Shown here in pieces: positions 46,159 through 55,758 of a stretch of 64,000 nt of DNA; the stretch's first letter is position 1, and each line of letters opens with the position of its first letter. The notes beneath the pieces are model-generated. The model was not told the DNA's origin, made no database searches, and saw only the letters and a program-made list of their open reading frames with translations. The stretch lies in assembly GCF_004364575.1 (NCBI RefSeq), contig NZ_SOAG01000019.1, positions 1 to 64,000 of the forward strand. The letters are read 5' to 3'. Origin of the DNA: Myroides indicus. GTDB taxonomy: Bacteria; Bacteroidota; Bacteroidia; Flavobacteriales; Flavobacteriaceae. The translations under genes were made by a program, and so were the position numbers.

Positions 46159-48024
46159 ATGAATGAGTTTTTAACCCAAGCCTTTGTATTTTTATTTGCT
46201 GCTGTTATCTGTGTACTTATTTCCAAAAAAATGGGGATGGGATCTGTTTTGGGGTATCTATTTGCCGGCGTATTAATAGGTCCGTTTGTTTTTAAATTTG
46301 TCGGAAATGACGGAGCAGATATCATGCATGCCACAGAATTTGGCGTGGTTATGATGTTGTTTTTAGTCGGACTAGAATTAGACCCGAAAGAATTTTGGAA
46401 AATAAAAAATGAGATTATAAAATTAGGAACAGCACAGGGAGCAGGTACTATAGGTCTTGTAACCTTAATTGCTTATTTTTTCTTGCATTTGCCAATAGGA
46501 ACGGCTTTAACAATAGGATTTGTTGTTACCATGTCCTCTACTGCCATTATTTTACAAACCATTTCAGAACGGGGATTGAACAAATCCAATGCAGGGAAAT
46601 CGAGTTTTGCCGTACTTTTATTTCAAGATATCATGGTCATCCCGATTATGGCTATCATTCCTTTATTGGCAGTTGGAAATAAAACAGCGATTGCAACAAC
46701 TCATAATAGTTGGCTGGACGGCGCACCGGTGTTTATGAAAACGCTAGCTATATTAGGAGCCATATCTATAATATATCTGGTTGGAAATCACATCATAAAC
46801 CCTCTTTTCCGCTCAGTTGGCAGATTAAAAATCAGAGAGATTTACACTGCTTCAGCACTTCTTCTCGTTATAGGGGTATCTTTATTAATGCAGCAGGTAG
46901 GTTTAAGTCCGGCTCTCGGCGCTTTTATTGCCGGAGTTGTTTTGGCAAATAATCCATACAAACATCAGCTGGAAAGCGACATTGAACCTTTTAAGGCTCT
47001 TTTGCTGGGCATATTTTTTATTGCGGTAGGTTCTACAATTAATTTTCAAATCATCGTAAACAAACCTCTCGTAATTTTAGGACTGTTGATTGGAAGTATG
47101 GCATTGAAAGCAATTGTCCTTTTGGCAATCGGAAAATGGAAAAAATTCCCAAAAGATCAATCTTTTTTATTTGCGATTTTACTATCTCAAATAGGAGAAT
47201 TTGCCTTTGTAATTTTAGCATTGGGAAAAACCGTTAATCTTATCAATCAGGAATGGTATGACTATTTACTTGCCACAACGGCTCTATCTATGGTTGTCAC
47301 GCCTATTTTGCTTTTATTAAACGAAAAATGGATTGCTCCTTATTTGGGGTTGGTTCCTTCTGCCAAAGTACCTCAGCCCTATGATGATTTATCCAATATC
47401 AGTCCCGAAAAGAAAGTTATTATCGCTGGTTTCGGAGATTTTGGAACTACCATCGGACGATTGCTCCAGGCAAACGATATTCCAACACTGGTTTTGGACA
47501 ACGATGCCGAACGGGTTGATCACTTACGGAAATTGGGTTTTAATGTTTATTATGGCGACGCTACTTCGATCAATATTCTTAAGTCTATCGGAGTGGAAAA
47601 CGCTCACTATGTTATTGCTGCTATAGATCCTCCTGAAGCAAATCATCAGCTGGTGGAAACATTGCGCAAAAATTTTCCGAACGTGGAAATAATAGTACGT
47701 GCAAAAAACAGGAAAAAAGCCTATGAATACTTGCAAGACGGCTTAACCGAGGTATATAGAGAAACTTTTTTCTCTGCGGTTTATGTAGGAGGTGTCATGC
47801 TCGAAAAACTGGGATTCAGCCACGAGGAGGCTCAAGAACAAAGTGAATTGTTTATCAAAAGCGACAGAGCTTCCCTGCGAAAATTAGCTCGCAATATTCA
47901 CAATTTAGAAGATTACATCAATATATCCAAACTCGAATTTGCCGAACAAGCCAATATTCTAAAAGACAGCCTCAAACACAAAAGAGAAAAGCAAAGCGAA
48001 GCAAACAACGACAGTACAAAATGA
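46159..48024 (+). CDS. CPA2 family cation:proton antiporter (KefB/KefC-like)
   Basis: 621 residues. A membrane domain of 12-13 helices (about 1-385) with family motifs in GVVMMLFLVGLELDPKEFWK and SPALGAFIAGVVLANNPYKHQ. A cytosolic RCK/TrkA-N domain (about 405-525) has the NAD-binding GFGDFGTTIGRLLQ. The charged C-terminal tail is likely a regulatory coiled coil. Such proteins exchange K+ or Na+ for H+ and protect during electrophile stress or pH change. No KefF/KefG ancillary protein is adjacent, so regulation by glutathione cannot be inferred. Confidence 0.92.
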   Translation: MNEFLTQAFVFLFAAVICVLISKKMGMGSVLGYLFAGVLIGPFVFKFVGNDGADIMHATEFGVVMMLFLVGLELDPKEFWKIKNEIIKLGTAQGAGTIGLVTLIAYFFLHLPIGTALTIGFVVTMSSTAIILQTISERGLNKSNAGKSSFAVLLFQDIMVIPIMAIIPLLAVGNKTAIATTHNSWLDGAPVFMKTLAILGAISIIYLVGNHIINPLFRSVGRLKIREIYTASALLLVIGVSLLMQQVGLSPALGAFIAGVVLANNPYKHQLESDIEPFKALLLGIFFIAVGSTINFQIIVNKPLVILGLLIGSMALKAIVLLAIGKWKKFPKDQSFLFAILLSQIGEFAFVILALGKTVNLINQEWYDYLLATTALSMVVTPILLLLNEKWIAPYLGLVPSAKVPQPYDDLSNISPEKKVIIAGFGDFGTTIGRLLQANDIPTLVLDNDAERVDHLRKLGFNVYYGDATSINILKSIGVENAHYVIAAIDPPEANHQLVETLRKNFPNVEIIVRAKNRKKAYEYLQDGLTEVYRETFFSAVYVGGVMLEKLGFSHEEAQEQSELFIKSDRASLRKLARNIHNLEDYINISKLEFAEQANILKDSLKHKREKQSEANNDSTK

Positions 48025-48092
48025 TAATCATATCTGATTCACTCTGATGCGGGTAAATCTTTGTTGAAATCCTTTGATATATATTTGTGAGT

Positions 48093-50159
48093 TTATTTTT
48101 CCTCGTTCTTTTCGACAACTATGCTGCTTGGAGTAGGAAGGAAAAACTCCATCGGAAAACTTCTGAAGTATCTCCACGTTGCTTTAATCAATTCCAATGT
48201 TTCTTTAAGAGGAATATTTCTTGATCGGAATGCCAAAAGCAGAGACAAGCTAAAGCTTACCATAAAATTCATAAAACCTACAAGTCCCAGTCCGATAACT
48301 GCCCATACAAGCATTGCTGTAGGTGCATTAAAGCCTGAACCATACCAGCCTAACGCTATGTTTCCGCTGACAAATGTAATATGCCGTATATCAATACCCA
48401 AACCTAAAAAAGTACCGATTGTTCCGCAAGTTCCCATAAAAACACCAAACCAAACGTTAGACATTATTCCCGGCCACTTATTTTCTACCCAGCCTGCCAG
48501 TTTCTTTGTTTTTTCAGCGCCCAGATTGTGTTTTAGCCACGGGTGCTCCTGAATGCGGTAATATACCTGATTGTGCTTATTTCGATTGGAAATATTACCT
48601 GAAATAATCCCGGATAAAAACAAAAATACTCCTGCTATTCCTGCATGAAACAAGGCTCTTGATTCGATAGGATCTGCATCAATCAGCATAGTTTGCCAGG
48701 TATGCGCATCTCCTGCAATATTAACGCCAAAAGCCATATCAATTAACCAGATAAGTATAAGGGCTATCGGAAAAGCTAAAATGACATTCCCTATAAAAGC
48801 AATAAACTGCGAACGAAACAAGCGAGCAAATAGCTTGGCAAACCCCATGTGTTTTTCTCCACTTTCTATATGCTTTTTTCTTCCATCTTCAATCGCCTTT
48901 ATAATAGTTGCCGCTGTCATTGCAGGCTGTTTGGTAGCCAGCGTAAAACCAAGCAAATAAATTAAAACAAATCCAAAGGAATAATTTAAGCTATACAAAA
49001 AGGCATGCCCGAAAGCACTGGTATCTGCATTGTGGGCAAATATTTTAAAAATACACAAAAAACCCACCACAATTCCCGCTCCCATAGCCGATTTTAGCAT
49101 ATGCCAGTATTCGCTTGCAGTACTGGTAATGTAATGTTCTCCGGTTTTGGCAGTATGTTGTGTTATTTCATATGAAATGGATTGGGTACTTTCTTTAACC
49201 AACTGGGTTACGTTATATTTATAGCAATTGTACTCTATAAGCTGCAAAGCAAGATCTTTGGTATTCTTTAATGCTGCTTCTTTTTCTTCATCATTTAAAA
49301 CAAGCAGCGAAATTAATTCGTCTGTTCGCTGCAATTGCTGTCTTAAACGCAATAGTCCCTGATTGACTTTTATGGAAATACCAAATTTTGAGCTATTTTT
49401 AAATGCCTGACTTACAAAATCTAAACACTGTTTATGTAAGACTTTTATTTGTTTGTAATTGATATCGTCAGGCGTTAAAAACTTTATTTCCCCTTTACGA
49501 ATGCTTTGCTCTACTGCAACAACTTCATTTTCCAATGCCAAAAACGGGCTCTCCAGATGTGAGTATTCAGGAACCATTCTAATAATCGAACTTTCCATAG
49601 CTCTTCCGCTCATCCGCTGTGTAATAAGCCCGATAGAATTCATTAATTCACTTAAAACACTTCCTTCTTTATTTTCTTCAAAAATATCTTGTACATTAAG
49701 CTCCTTCAAAAGTTCTAAAATCTGTTCTTCAGGTATTAAGGACACCCACTGTATATCTGTATGTTTGAAAAAAACCTGATTTAATATATACTCATAAGTA
49801 TCTTTAGGCGGCTGATAAGGTAATACTTTTGCCCAAAGCCGTTTTTTAACCTCGTATAAAAAGTCGGAATCCTGTAAAATACCCGCATCAGATACCATTC
49901 GGCTAAAACGTCGATCAAGCATCAGCGTTTTTAAATATTCCAATAATGCAAAGCATTCAGTCTCATGCGTTTTTAAATATATTATAAGTGGCTCAATAGA
50001 AATTCTATTAATTTTGTCAACATTTTTCGGTCTGAAAATATGAACTAAATCTACCAGGAAAGAGAGGTCATCATTAACATAAATCTTATCATCGACCAAA
50101 TATTTCCTAAACAGCTCTTCAATTCCTTGCGGAGATTTCAGTATGTTTTTTAATTTCAT
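48093..50159 (-). CDS. Gcr-like membrane protein (so-called site-specific recombinase)
   Basis: 688 residues from MKLKNILKSPQGIEELFRK. The first half (to about 340) is soluble and helical. The second half holds about six transmembrane helices, such as GAGIVVGFLCIFKIF, SFGFVLIYLLGFTL, IGNVILAFPIALILIWLID, AGIAGVFLFLSGIISGNIS and VWAVIGLGLVGFMNFMVSF. This is the family named after gonococcal Gcr, annotated as site-specific recombinase, but no recombinase active site is recognisable and the membrane topology argues against DNA recombination. True function unknown. Confidence 0.8.
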   Translation of the reverse strand: MKLKNILKSPQGIEELFRKYLVDDKIYVNDDLSFLVDLVHIFRPKNVDKINRISIEPLIIYLKTHETECFALLEYLKTLMLDRRFSRMVSDAGILQDSDFLYEVKKRLWAKVLPYQPPKDTYEYILNQVFFKHTDIQWVSLIPEEQILELLKELNVQDIFEENKEGSVLSELMNSIGLITQRMSGRAMESSIIRMVPEYSHLESPFLALENEVVAVEQSIRKGEIKFLTPDDINYKQIKVLHKQCLDFVSQAFKNSSKFGISIKVNQGLLRLRQQLQRTDELISLLVLNDEEKEAALKNTKDLALQLIEYNCYKYNVTQLVKESTQSISYEITQHTAKTGEHYITSTASEYWHMLKSAMGAGIVVGFLCIFKIFAHNADTSAFGHAFLYSLNYSFGFVLIYLLGFTLATKQPAMTAATIIKAIEDGRKKHIESGEKHMGFAKLFARLFRSQFIAFIGNVILAFPIALILIWLIDMAFGVNIAGDAHTWQTMLIDADPIESRALFHAGIAGVFLFLSGIISGNISNRNKHNQVYYRIQEHPWLKHNLGAEKTKKLAGWVENKWPGIMSNVWFGVFMGTCGTIGTFLGLGIDIRHITFVSGNIALGWYGSGFNAPTAMLVWAVIGLGLVGFMNFMVSFSLSLLLAFRSRNIPLKETLELIKATWRYFRSFPMEFFLPTPSSIVVEKNEEK

Positions 50160-50234
50160 ATCAAGCAATTATTTTTTTATTATTGTTCAAAAATACCTTA
50201 TTTTGACATACAAACACAGTTTATTAAAAAAACA

Positions 50235-50702
50235 ATGATTGAAATTGAAAGAAAATTTTTAGTTAGTTCACATGCATTTGTTGAAGAATCGCATTGCAGT
50301 AATGAAATTTCACAAGGTTATTTAAACTCCAATCCTGACCGAACCGTCAGGATAAGAATCCGAGATAAGCAAGCCTTTATTACTATTAAAGGCAAGAGCA
50401 ATATTTCGGGTACTTCCCGATTTGAATGGGAAAAAGAAATTGATTATATTGAAGGTATGCAATTACTCAACTTGTGTGAGGATTTCGTAATCTCTAAAAC
50501 AAGATATTTAATTAAAAAACAAAATCATATTTTTGAGGTTGACATTTTCCACGGTGATAATAAAGGGTTAATCCTTGCGGAAATAGAACTTACTTCAGAT
50601 GATGAAATTTTTGAAAAACCAGAATGGCTTGGAGAAGAGGTTACCGGCAAAAACCAATATTACAATTCATATATCTCGAAATTTCCCTATAAGAAATGGT
50701 AA
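50235..50702 (+). CDS. CYTH domain protein (triphosphate tunnel enzyme)
   Basis: 155 residues. The N-terminal EIERK (residues 3-7) is the ExExK signature of the CYTH/triphosphate tunnel metalloenzymes. The alternating charged strands are also seen: TVRIRIRDKQAFITIKGK, FEWEKEIDY, FEVDIFHGDNKGLILAEIEL. Bacterial members hydrolyse inorganic tripolyphosphate or similar, while class IV adenylate cyclases share the fold. No CHAD domain gene is adjacent. The 268 bases downstream (50703-50970) show no gene or clear hairpin. Confidence 0.9.
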   Translation: MIEIERKFLVSSHAFVEESHCSNEISQGYLNSNPDRTVRIRIRDKQAFITIKGKSNISGTSRFEWEKEIDYIEGMQLLNLCEDFVISKTRYLIKKQNHIFEVDIFHGDNKGLILAEIELTSDDEIFEKPEWLGEEVTGKNQYYNSYISKFPYKKW

Positions 50703-50970
50703 AATTATTATTTAAAATATAATAAGATTCGACTTATACTCGGCAGTCTATTTTATGATCAACTATTTTTAATTGTGTTTGCGAAAAACAATCCTTTTTA
50801 ATCTTTTTCAATCATACTACAAGTTACTGGATATGTGGCATTCATCCTCATATTGATGATTTTTTCTACAATCAATTCAAATATTGTTAAATCTTGTACA
50901 CTTCGCTTGTGCTTAACTCAACAAGAAAAGAACCAAAAAAAACAATACAATGCCAACTTTTATCAATCTT

Positions 50971-51477
50971 TTAATTTTCACTAACCAGTAATTTTTCTAT
51001 TTTAACTTCTAAAACTCCTCTTTGGTGGTTATCTGTAAGCTCAAAAAAAGCTTTCTTGGAAAGATCCACGCTTCTGCCCTTGGTAAAAGGTCCGCGGTCT
51101 GTCACGGTTAAAACAACGAAGCGTTGATTTTTAAGGTTGGTAACCTTTATTTTTGTACCAAACGGCAATGTTTTATGAGCGGCGGTATATTTTGAATTAT
51201 CAAAAATTTCACCACTTGCCGTCTTGCGTCCGGTAAATTTATCGTGGTAATAGGAAGCTTTGGTTTGTTCGTTTACAACTTCATATTCTCCTTCGTATTC
51301 TGTATTTTCAATGTCTGACACAATCAAATTATCATCTAATGTTAACAAGGTATCTGCACCAACTGCTAACAGATTTTTTGAAACCTCATCGCCTTTCATA
51401 TACATTTGTTTAAGTTCTGAAAAACTAGATAAAGTTATGATTAAAAATACACCAAAAATATATTGTAGAATCTTCAT
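50971..51477 (-). CDS. rlpA: RlpA family septal ring lytic transglycosylase
   Basis: 168 residues. Signal peptide-like N-terminus (VFLIITLSSFSEL). A double-psi beta-barrel domain (about 80-160) has ASYYHDKFTGRKTASGEIFD, then LPFGTKIKVTNLKNQRFVVL and TDRGPFTKGRSVDLS with the catalytic-type Asp. RlpA cuts denuded glycan strands at division sites. The SPOR domain of the proteobacterial protein is absent, and the lipobox is not evident, so it may be secreted to the periplasm. Confidence 0.88.
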   Translation of the reverse strand: MKILQYIFGVFLIITLSSFSELKQMYMKGDEVSKNLLAVGADTLLTLDDNLIVSDIENTEYEGEYEVVNEQTKASYYHDKFTGRKTASGEIFDNSKYTAAHKTLPFGTKIKVTNLKNQRFVVLTVTDRGPFTKGRSVDLSKKAFFELTDNHQRGVLEVKIEKLLVSEN

Positions 51478-51524
51478 CCAGCTGTATTTAGCAAATGTGG
51501 TTAGTCACACAAAAAATATACCAA

Positions 51525-51557
51525 AAAAAGTGCTCCTCTAAAGAAGGAGCACTTTTT
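51525..51557 (-). terminator. Terminator after the small membrane protein gene
   Basis: 13-bp stem AAAAAGTGCTCCT / AGGAGCACTTTTT with a seven-base loop, 20 bases beyond the 51578 stop on the minus strand. Confidence 0.88.
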
Positions 51558-51577
51558 ATTTATCTATAACTAAACTT

Positions 51578-52006
51578 TTAAGCAAAAAGACTTGGTATCC
51601 AAACCTTCCAAGGAATACGGGATAATATCAAAACTAATCCTAAAGTATAGAATATAGCAAAAGTCTTGAATTTTTTAGCATCTCCTTCCGCTTTTTTGTG
51701 TTTAGACCATCCTATAGTGATTAAAACAATAGCAATAATATTAATTAAAGGATGTTCTAATGCATATAATCTCAAAGTTGAGTCTTTCATTGCTACTCCA
51801 AAGCTCTGAACCATTGGGGAAACAAAATACAAAATCAATCCCAGCAATAACTGGATATGACTAAAAATCAAGGCAAATAATCCTAACTTCCGGTCTTTGT
51901 CTGTGAATTGCTTTTTAGAACTCTTGCCCATAAAAGCATTGATTACAACGATTATCAGGAATATTATAACCAGATAAGCGATACCCGAGTGTGCGTGTTT
52001 AAGCAT
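51578..52006 (-). CDS. Four-helix membrane protein, cytochrome b-like
   Basis: 142 residues with four transmembrane helices (about 9-27, 44-64, 86-104, 118-136). Histidines lie near helix ends (AHSGIAYL, FSHIQLLLGL, LEHPLINI), the pattern of a small b-type heme protein. Databases often give such proteins names like cytochrome B, but heme binding is not demonstrated. It stands alone with its own terminator; partners are not apparent. Confidence 0.7.
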   Translation of the reverse strand: MLKHAHSGIAYLVIIFLIIVVINAFMGKSSKKQFTDKDRKLGLFALIFSHIQLLLGLILYFVSPMVQSFGVAMKDSTLRLYALEHPLINIIAIVLITIGWSKHKKAEGDAKKFKTFAIFYTLGLVLILSRIPWKVWIPSLFA

Positions 52007-52104
52007 AGCGTAAATATTGATGTTATTAGTTTATAAGCAAATATACTTAAAACTATTTATTGACAAAGCTTATGGTGATGTTTTTAGTCCTGTTGATATG
52101 GCAT

Positions 52105-52130
52105 AAAAAAAGCAGTTTTCTCAAACCGCT
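52105..52130 (-). terminator. Terminator of the blaI-M56 operon
   Basis: Eight-bp stem AGCAGTTT / AAACCGCT (one G-U in RNA) with loop TCTC, followed by six to seven T on the minus strand, 32 bases after the final M56 stop codon. Confidence 0.7.
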
Positions 52131-52161
52131 CTTACTTACTAATCTGAATTTATAATTAATA

Positions 52162-53880
52162 TTATTTGTTTTTTGTGGTTACTTCTATTATCCCGTTTGT
52201 GCCGGATTCACCGTATTTTTCTACGGCTTTTTCACCTGTTATAATTTGCATGTGTCCCAAATCTTCAGGTTTTACCTTTTCAAACTCATCCCAAGAAGTT
52301 TTTTTTCCGTCTACAAACAAGGCTTTTCCCGACGTACTAACAGGTGGATAATGAGAAACTATTGCCCAAGTCGAACTTTTACCTTTGGTTTTAAAAGTGT
52401 CCTTTCCGTTCTCATTGTAAGTTATTTCCATGACTTTGTCATCTGAGATCATTTCTAGGGAACCATCGGCTTTTCTCACAATTGTACCAGTTTCTGACTT
52501 TCTATTTTCATTCCATTCAGCAAGCTTTGTTTTTATTTCTGTCCGTTACTGTTCAGCTTCGGCTCGTCGCGATTCCATTTCTTTTTTACGTGCTGTAATT
52601 TCGGCTTTTCTATTAGCTAGCTCCTTTTCTCTTTGAGCCTTCAATTCGGCAAGTCTGGCTTTTACTTCTGTCCGTTGCTGCTCAGCTTCGGCTCGCCGCG
52701 ATTCCATTTCTTTTTTATGCGCTGTAATTTCGGCTTTTCTGTTTTCTGTTTCAACACGAGATAGTACTGCGGTTTTGCTTTGTTTTTCTGCCAATTCCTC
52801 TTTTTGAACTTTTAGTTCTTCACGCAATTTTTCGAGTTTCTGCTGTTGGATTTCAAGTTCTTTCTGCATCAATGCCAATTCTTTTCGTTGTGCTTTCAAT
52901 TCTGCTTTTTGACGCGTTAAGGTTTCTTCTCCATCCGCTAAAGTATCATTTTGTACCACAAGCTCTTTAGTAATTACGTTTTCATATTCTGTCTGAATAG
53001 CCGATAGCACTTCGGCTTTTACTTTTATCTGAAAAGACAAAAAGAAAGCTGCCAATATGGGTGCAGTCAGCACAAATTTTAATTTTTTCATAATAGGTGA
53101 TTTTTGGGTATTTAACATCAAAACTCTTTTTTTCAGGCTGGGAAACGCAAACGAATTTACCAGTGCAAACGGTTGTGTTTTTACTTTCTCAAACTGAATC
53201 AGCGTCATTTGGTATTGATATACATCAAATTTTTTGCTTATTTCCTGATCAACAATATATTCCAGATTGAGGTTTATTGCTTTCTGCATTAAAATCAGCA
53301 CGGGATTAAACCAAAAAATATTTTTCAAAACATTTATAATCAAAACATCTATAGTATGTCGTTGCTTCACGTGTATGGCTTCGTGCGCTATAATTATATC
53401 TGAATTGGCAACAACTTGTTTGTTTTGAGGCAGGATTATCCATTTCCAAAAAGAATACGCTTCTTTTGTGTCAGAATCAATCAAAGTGTTTTTGTCAAAC
53501 GGACTCTGAGGCAGGCTTTTCAAATACTGAACAAGATTGTAAATCCGCTTTACTAAACGCAACATTAGTACAAAGACTACAACGGCATAAAGCACCAGCG
53601 CAATTTGCTCTGCATTCAATAAGTTCCAAAAGTTTTGCACAGGTAAAACTCCTGCTTCAACAGATGTAAAACGGGTAACATCTAGGAAAGGAACTGCTTT
53701 TACCATAATTACCTTACTATAAGTGAAAAAAGGCAGCACCAAACTAACGACAATTCCTGATAAAAAGTAAATCCGGTTGGCTTTTACAAAAGTTTCTTTG
53801 CGCAAAAACAAAAAATAAAAAAGATACAACACGCTCAACAACAGGTTTACTTTTAGCAAGTAAACAGATATAGAAGTCAT
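52162..53880 (-). pseudogene. M56 (BlaR1-type) metallopeptidase gene interrupted by one in-frame TAA
   Basis: From MTSISVYLLKVNLLLS, four transmembrane helices surround the zinc motif HEAIH (166-170) of family M56. These sensor proteases usually inactivate the BlaI repressor. After a last helix (271-286) comes a long Lys/Glu/Arg/Gln coiled coil. Codon 445 is TAA (52546-52548), whereas the preceding repeat copy has CAA (Gln) there. Reading on in the same frame gives 127 more residues ending in VEKYGESGTNGIIEVTTKNK, the plug-like tail normal for Bacteroidetes M56 proteins. So it is one gene with a nonsense mutation, full length 571 residues. The truncated product keeps protease and membrane parts. 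It starts seven bases after blaI. Confidence 0.82.
52549..52746 (-). repeat. 129-bp period tandem repeat in the M56 coiled coil
   Basis: Residues KAEITAHKKEMESRRAEAEQ and KAEITARKKEMESRRAEAEQ recur 43 codons apart, with near-identical DNA (about 52690-52746 and 52561-52617). Copy 1 continues QRTEVKARLAE; copy 2 continues stop-RTEIKTKLAE. Confidence 0.8.
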
Positions 53881-53887
53881 AAGCTGG

Positions 53888-54256
53888 TTATTTATTGTGT
53901 TTGTTTTTTTCGACCATAGCAATCAGCTCATTCAGCTCTTCTTCAGAGACTTTTTTGTCCTTGACAAAAAAGTTAACCAAATTGCTGAATGAATTGTCAA
54001 AATACTTATTCATTGTATCTTCCATAAACATACGACGGTAATCTTCCAGCTGAACAATAGGATAATATTGGTGTGATTTGCCGTATGCGGTATGTCCTAC
54101 CACCCCCTTTTCTTCCAAAATTCTAACCATTGTAGACAAGGTGTTATAATGTGGTTTGGGCTTGGGCATGTGCTGCATAATATCATTAATGAATCCTCTT
54201 TCCAGTTTCCACAGGATTCTCATAATTTCTTCTTCTCTATTTGTCAGTTTTTCCAT
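53888..54256 (-). CDS. BlaI/MecI/CopY family transcriptional repressor
   Basis: 122 residues from MEKLTNREEEIMRILWKLER; the nine extra upstream codons of the frame overlap the promoter leader. Winged helix: LERGFINDIMQHMP, then NTLSTMVRILEEKGVVGHTAYGKSHQYYPIV. A short C-terminal dimerisation helix bundle follows. BlaI-type repressors bind dyads in their own promoter and are cut or displaced when the partner M56 protein senses a signal such as a beta-lactam. Two matching dyads lie in the promoter. No beta-lactamase gene is next to it. Confidence 0.92.
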   Translation of the reverse strand: MEKLTNREEEIMRILWKLERGFINDIMQHMPKPKPHYNTLSTMVRILEEKGVVGHTAYGKSHQYYPIVQLEDYRRMFMEDTMNKYFDNSFSNLVNFFVKDKKVSEEELNELIAMVEKNKHNK

Positions 54257-54276
54257 AGTTATAGATTTATTACATA

Positions 54277-54322
54277 CAAACATATAACTATTTTCATAGT
54301 TTACAAACTAATTTTTTAGTTT
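54277..54322 (-). promoter_or_regulatory. blaI promoter with two operator dyads
   Basis: Minus-strand promoter TTTG (54304-54307), a 19-base spacer and TATGTTTG (54277-54284). Dyad 1, AACTAT-TTTC-ATAGTT (54286-54301), fills the spacer. Dyad 2, AAACTAA-TTTT-TTAGTTT (54305-54322), covers the -33 box. Both share the core ACTA-N6-TAGT and are 20 bases apart, two helical turns. Confidence 0.75.
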
Positions 54323-54342
54323 TATTTAAAAAACACAGTCAC

Positions 54343-55557
54343 TTATTTTTGTATTTTATTGATTATCAATAATAATAAGCTTACTAAAATTAATAAGCCT
54401 GCCAGAGAAAACGCTATACCGCTAAAATGAACTACGGCGGATTCTTTTGTAAACAAATAAAAGCTGTACGTAAAAACAAATGGAGCAAAAATAGTAGTCA
54501 AGCCATTTATACTCCCCAACATACCTTGCATTTTTCCCTGATCATTCCTGTGAACAGTTTTAGATAACAATGATTGAAAACCTGTTTGCTGTATGCTCCC
54601 CATAAGGTACAGCCCCATCCCTATCCACAAATAAATTGTTTTATCTGCAAAACTCATAATAAAAAACCCTAAAGCGCTAAGCATTAGCCCAAAAACTATC
54701 AGCTTAAAATCGGAAATTTGTTTTGCAAGAAAACTCACAAGATAAATTTGTACAACAAACCCTATCACACCGATAATGGTAAGCGAAGCACCTATTTGCT
54801 GTTTGCCCCAATCAAATTTATCAATTGTAAAATAAGCCCAAGTACTCTCCATACTATGAGAAGAAGCAGAAACCAATAAATAACCAATAAGAAACACTGC
54901 TATTTTTCTAAACTCAACTATTCTTTTCAGTTGCGAAACAGGAGATATTGTATCCAAAAATCTAAATCGTCCTTTTTGACGAGTCTGATTAGTTTCAGGA
55001 AAAAAGAAATAACCATATACTGTATTACACAGTCCTAAAATACCTGAAAATAAAAATGGATAATACATGTTGCACTCTCCTATTAATCCTCCAATTAAAG
55101 GTCCTACAATAAACCCTGCTCCAAAAGCTGCATTAATAAAACCGTAGTATTTTGTTCTATCGCTGTCGTTCGTTATATCTGCTATTGTCGCGCATGAAAC
55201 GGCAAAAGTAGCTCCTGTAATACCTGCAATAACTCTTCCCAAGATTAACATGCTATAGGAATTGGCAAATGCCATTAAAAAACAGTCGAAAGAAAAACCT
55301 AATAGCGATAGTAAAAGAACCGGTCTGCGTCCAAAATAATCACTCACAGTTCCTAATATGGGAGCAAAAACAAACTGCATTAAAGCATAAACTAGTGTTA
55401 AAACGTCTCCATATTTTGCTGCTACAGCAATATTTGCATTTAAAAGTTTTTCAAGCAAGTCTGGCAAAACCGGAAAGATGATACCAAATCCTGCGGTATC
55501 TAATATAATTGTAATCGAAATAAATATTACAATTTTATTGTTGTTCTTAAAATTCAT
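54343..55557 (-). CDS. MFS transporter, TCR/Tet family
   Basis: 404 residues from MNFKNNNKIVIFISITIIL. Twelve transmembrane helices. Motif A is GTVSDYFGRRPVLLL near residue 70. The first helix LDTAGFGIIFPVLPDLLE and the block RVIAGITGATFAVSCATIADIT closely resemble TetA-type drug:proton antiporters. Probable export of tetracycline-like or other small molecules across the inner membrane; activity on tetracycline is not implied. No TetR gene adjacent. TATCTTTG (55683-55690, minus) may be its -7 box. Confidence 0.85.
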   Translation of the reverse strand: MNFKNNNKIVIFISITIILDTAGFGIIFPVLPDLLEKLLNANIAVAAKYGDVLTLVYALMQFVFAPILGTVSDYFGRRPVLLLSLLGFSFDCFLMAFANSYSMLILGRVIAGITGATFAVSCATIADITNDSDRTKYYGFINAAFGAGFIVGPLIGGLIGECNMYYPFLFSGILGLCNTVYGYFFFPETNQTRQKGRFRFLDTISPVSQLKRIVEFRKIAVFLIGYLLVSASSHSMESTWAYFTIDKFDWGKQQIGASLTIIGVIGFVVQIYLVSFLAKQISDFKLIVFGLMLSALGFFIMSFADKTIYLWIGMGLYLMGSIQQTGFQSLLSKTVHRNDQGKMQGMLGSINGLTTIFAPFVFTYSFYLFTKESAVVHFSGIAFSLAGLLILVSLLLLIINKIQK

Positions 55558-55758
55558 GAATATAAATAATAAAATAACCACCCTCTTTTATATGAAGGAA
55601 CTAATAAATCTCTTTTGGTTCTTGCTAGTACGTGAACCAAATTAATAATCGATATGTTATTTTATTATTGCTGCATACTGTGCAAAGATAAAAGATTTTA
55701 TTTTTAGAGATATAAAATCTCCGGCTATTACATCAGCGACAAATCTCTTAATCAAAAT

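Noticed and set aside
48093..50159. Site-specific recombinase as evidence of a mobile element
   Set aside because: The family name is historical; the protein is membrane-bound, lies among housekeeping genes, and no attachment sites or other mobility genes are nearby.
50703..50970. Possible remnant of a gene or insertion sequence in the gap after the CYTH gene
   Set aside because: All frames read by eye contain frequent stops, and no terminal inverted repeats or recognisable peptide were found.
52162..52479. Separate 105-residue gene with a GTG start
   Set aside because: It is in the same frame as the M56 gene, 22 codons after the TAA, and encodes the tail normally found on that protein. It is the 3' part of the interrupted gene.
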